The notes under the pieces: model-generated
What the model saw: only the letters and a program-made list of their open reading frames with translations
Databases searched by the model: none
Told to the model about the DNA's origin: nothing
In this document: positions 24,155 through 26,400 of the stretch, piece by piece
Layout: each line of letters begins with the position of its first letter
Position numbering within the stretch: the stretch's first letter is position 1
Made by a program: the position numbers and the translations under genes
Assembly: GCA_030587435.1 (NCBI GenBank)
Contig: JAUQZC010000154.1
Span: forward strand, 1 to 26,400
Length of the DNA stretch: 26,400 nucleotides
Direction of reading: 5' to 3'
Source: Candidatus Baldrarchaeota archaeon
GTDB taxonomy: Archaea; Asgardarchaeota; Baldrarchaeia; Baldrarchaeales; DXJG01

Positions 24155-25252
24155 ATGAAAGCAGGAAATGAAAACTATCTGCTGATAAAAACTGTTCCGG
24201 GTCTTGAGGATATATCTGCAATAGAGATTAAAAATTTACTTGAGAATCTAGAGGAAATTACAATTCGTCCTCACGGCATCTTGGGCAGAATATTGGTTAA
24301 AGTTAATGCATCTATTTTTGAGGCTGCTCAAATCCTTAATGAGAAGGCAAGAAGCATAGAGAAGGTAATTGTTTTACTAGGAATATGTAAGGTGGATAGA
24401 ACAAAGAGTGGGTTAAAAAATATTTATGAAGTCATTAAGAACTCCAAGGTTAGCAATCTTTTAACACCATATGAAACTTTTGGAGTACGACCTAGTAGAG
24501 AAGGAAAACATGAATATACTTCCTTAGATATAGGTAGGGTAGGGGGAGACGCTATAATAGACAGGGTAAGGGAAATATTTGGTGAAAGGCCCGCTGTAAA
24601 TTTAAAACATCCATCAATCATTGTTTATTGCGATGTTGTGGGAGATATATGTATGGTGGGAATAGACACAACAGGTGATATGGCTTTACATAAGAGGGGG
24701 TATAGAGTTTTTGACCATCCAGCTGCTCTAAGGCCGACCATTGCTTATGCCATGATCAAAATCGCTGATGTTAAAGAAAAGGAAATTTTGTTGGATCCTT
24801 TCTGCGGCGGAGGCAGTATACTCATCGAGGCTGCATGTGTTTATAAGAAATTAAGGCTTTTCGGAATTGATGTATTTGCTCAGAATATTAAAGGTGCTTA
24901 TCTTAACGCTGTTTGTGCAGGGGTAAGCGGAAAAATTACTTTTATTGTTGGAGATGCTACTAAATTAGATAGGATTTTCAATATAGAGGTAGATAAGATT
25001 ATTTGTAATCCTCCTTATGGTATACGTCAATTAAGAGGGGGAAGACGAAAGGAAATACCTCAACTTTATGATAAATTTTTTTCATCCGCTTCAAAAATTC
25101 TTGCTAACAACGGAGTTATATGTATTATAACTCCTAAAAGGAAAACTATCAAACTTGCCGTCGATAAATCCAAGTTGCAAATCTATCATGAACGAGAAGT
25201 GTATCATGGAGGATTAAAGGCTTATATTTTCGTTATAGGAAAACGCGATTAA
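24155..25252 (+). CDS. trm14: THUMP-domain tRNA guanine-N2 methyltransferase, Trm14/TrmN-like
   Basis: An N-terminal THUMP domain (to about 170) precedes a Rossmann methyltransferase of 365 residues in total. The linker LHKRGYRVFDHPAALRPTIAYAM (178-200) and motif I LLDPFCGGGSIL (212-223) are typical of the tRNA N2-guanine methyltransferases, and motif IV is NPPYG (285-289), as in Trm14, which makes m2G6 in the acceptor stem. Trm11 and TrmG10 enzymes usually have DPPYG, so I prefer Trm14, but target specificity is not certain. The 5' leader has GGGAGTG about 14 nt before the ATG, a rather long spacing. Confidence 0.87.
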   Translation: MKAGNENYLLIKTVPGLEDISAIEIKNLLENLEEITIRPHGILGRILVKVNASIFEAAQILNEKARSIEKVIVLLGICKVDRTKSGLKNIYEVIKNSKVSNLLTPYETFGVRPSREGKHEYTSLDIGRVGGDAIIDRVREIFGERPAVNLKHPSIIVYCDVVGDICMVGIDTTGDMALHKRGYRVFDHPAALRPTIAYAMIKIADVKEKEILLDPFCGGGSILIEAACVYKKLRLFGIDVFAQNIKGAYLNAVCAGVSGKITFIVGDATKLDRIFNIEVDKIICNPPYGIRQLRGGRRKEIPQLYDKFFSSASKILANNGVICIITPKRKTIKLAVDKSKLQIYHEREVYHGGLKAYIFVIGKRD

Positions 25253-25269
25253 ATTGCAGAAATACAACT

Positions 25270-26106
25270 TTACTTGATCAGCCTCGCCACTATTATTATC
25301 GAAATCCCCAAGTTTAGAAAAGACGGATGTCTACTGAACTTTCTTTCAAATATATTCAAAATTTTTAGGTAAAGTGCAGATAATTTTTCTACCTTTCTAA
25401 TTATTGGTGGTGGGAGGAGTGGTATCAGTACATGTATTCCTCTGGCTTTTAATATTTTAAATCCGTTTTTTGATAGTATTTCTTCTACAAAATTTCTATC
25501 AAAATAGTAATTGGTAATCCATTTGAGTCCTTCAGTATCCATATATGGAAAATCAAGTTTTTTTATTCTTCCCTTCCTCATGATTTCTATGATTGCAGCT
25601 TTCTGCTCTTTAATTCCATAGAATCCGAGTATCCGCCATAAAGTTTCGAAACTTTTCCAGTTGTCAAATTCAAAGACAAAAATACCCTTTTTTCTCAAAA
25701 TTTGGTTAATTTGGCTAATTGCTCTATTAAAGTGTAAAACGTGATTTAAAACTCCGCCCAGACATGTTACCGCATCAAAAATTTTACATCTGAAAGGTAA
25801 ATTCTCTGCGGATGCTAGGACAAAGTCTACATTTCTAATGTTGTTTCTCTTCTTTTTGTCTTTTGCAATTTTGATCATTCCTGGAGAGACATCAAGACCA
25901 ATTATTCTAGAATTTTTCTGTCTGGATATTTCTAGTGCTGGCCAACCAGTTCCTGTTCCAATATATAAAACAATTTTATTAGAGAAATTGAGAGAATTTA
26001 TTTCCTTTTCATACTCTTTATACATATGTTGGTCGAACAGATCATCTGGCCCATCATAAAGATTTGATACTTCATTGTAAAATTTTGCTACTGATCTTAT
26101 TTCCAT
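25270..26106 (-). CDS. class I SAM-dependent methyltransferase (UbiE/methyltransferase-11 type)
   Basis: A 278-residue methyltransferase of unknown substrate. The N-terminal YNEVSNLYDGPDD is typical of small-molecule methyltransferases; motif I is VLYIGTGTGW (46-55), GLDVSPGMIKIAK is motif II, and ASAENLPF plus FDAVTCLGGVLNH form motifs III-IV. The C-terminal part has a hydrophobic stretch, HVLIPLLPPPIIRKVEKL, that could contact lipid or a hydrophobic substrate. No ribosome-binding site precedes the ATG, and a TTTTAATTTTAC box at about 26135-26146 would place transcription close to the start, so the mRNA may be leaderless. It lies downstream of the probable atpA in the same direction and is convergent with the Trm14-like gene. 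Confidence 0.8.
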   Translation of the reverse strand: MEIRSVAKFYNEVSNLYDGPDDLFDQHMYKEYEKEINSLNFSNKIVLYIGTGTGWPALEISRQKNSRIIGLDVSPGMIKIAKDKKKRNNIRNVDFVLASAENLPFRCKIFDAVTCLGGVLNHVLHFNRAISQINQILRKKGIFVFEFDNWKSFETLWRILGFYGIKEQKAAIIEIMRKGRIKKLDFPYMDTEGLKWITNYYFDRNFVEEILSKNGFKILKARGIHVLIPLLPPPIIRKVEKLSALYLKILNIFERKFSRHPSFLNLGISIIIVARLIK

Positions 26107-26220
26107 GGCTTTGCACGCACGTTTTACGCTTTGCAGTAAAATTAAAAGAAACTTTCAAAATTAATATTGAAATTAAGTTAGATGAAAATGGAAGAGATGA
26201 AATATTCAAAATTGTTGATG

Positions 26221-26400
26221 TTAAGCTGGTACTAATTGTAGAAGCTCGTCAAATTCCTTTTCTAATTGCTCCTCCACCTTGCTGAAGACCTCATTTACCT
26301 GGTCTAATGGTACTATTTTTAATCTTGCTATTCTTTCACGAACAGGTAAGCTCATGACTTTCTCCATGGGAACTCCTCGATCAATTACTTCTTTCGCCCT
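26221..26400 (-). CDS. atpA: C-terminal part of probable A-type ATP synthase subunit A (partial)
   Basis: An open frame of 59 codons runs in from the right edge and ends at TAA (26223-26221). The peptide has AKEVIDRGVPMEKVMSLPV, then RERIARLKIVP, then a charged helix with EEQLEKEFDELL. This resembles the helical C-terminal tail of the archaeal catalytic A subunit, which typically shows a gVP-(x)n-LPVRE-xIaRxK-P pattern before a last coiled helix. The assignment rests on recall of that pattern over a short piece, so it is moderate. The genes normally downstream of atpA (atpB, atpD) are not present: the next minus-strand gene is the unrelated methyltransferase. Confidence 0.55.
   Translation of the reverse strand, partial: RAKEVIDRGVPMEKVMSLPVRERIARLKIVPLDQVNEVFSKVEEQLEKEFDELLQLVPA

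Noticed and set aside
26064..26285. Open frame of 73 codons on the plus strand
   Set aside because: It overlaps the start of the methyltransferase and the end of the probable atpA on the other strand, with no ribosome-binding site or family feature.

Overview
The window is a gene-dense, low-G+C archaeal chromosome segment. The lineage calls are secure as Archaea: aIF5A with a hypusine lysine context, eL21, Rpo4, uL16 of the L10e type, SRP54, Nob1, Pus10, KsgA/Dim1, an archaeal-type UMP kinase, and probably the C-terminus of A-type ATP synthase subunit A. All three tRNA genes encode their CCA end, and two carry several short introns, some at non-canonical positions. Together with frequent GTG/TTG starts this points to the Thermoproteota side of the archaea (Bathyarchaeia-like is my guess); the sequence alone does not fix the order. 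No insertion sequence, phage gene, CRISPR array or rRNA was found.

Layout. Positions 196-619 hold tRNA-Ile(GAU, two introns) and tRNA-Ala(UGC), both on the minus strand. Upstream of them in the same direction lie a radical SAM/SPASM-type enzyme and valyl-tRNA synthetase (735-4340). Then come UMP kinase (+), an APC-type amino-acid permease (-) with a clear TATA box, an unrecognised two-helix membrane protein (+), and an overlapping pair of minus-strand genes for a nucleotidyltransferase-fold protein and a calcineurin-like phosphoesterase (8106-9922). tRNA-Leu(CAA) with three apparent introns (10113-10267) diverges from a PUA-containing RNA m5C methyltransferase. A minus-strand cluster nadK-nob1-HTH/PRTase regulator follows (11626-13625).

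After the longest gene-free stretch (about 13.63-14.04 kb) come aIF5A (+), an Hsp20/PAC2 minus-strand pair, and a long plus-strand run: SRP54, Pus10, eL21, Rpo4, DUF655, KsgA, HemK2-like methyltransferase, a DRG-type GTPase and TrmJ (15978-23403). uL16 (-), a Trm14-like tRNA methyltransferase (+), a generic SAM methyltransferase (-) and the 3' end of a probable atpA (-, running off the window) finish it.

Theme. Most genes serve RNA and protein synthesis: tRNA charging, tRNA modification (Pus10, TrmJ, Trm14-like, possibly the m5C enzyme), rRNA maturation (Nob1, KsgA), ribosomal proteins, translation factors and protein targeting. The items most worth follow-up are the multi-intron tRNAs, the phosphoesterase/nucleotidyltransferase pair, the peptide-modifying-type radical SAM enzyme without a visible peptide, the PAC2 protein ending in a proteasome-docking HbYX motif beside Hsp20, and a possible AUA start for pus10. 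I see no convincing complete new defence or mobile system.
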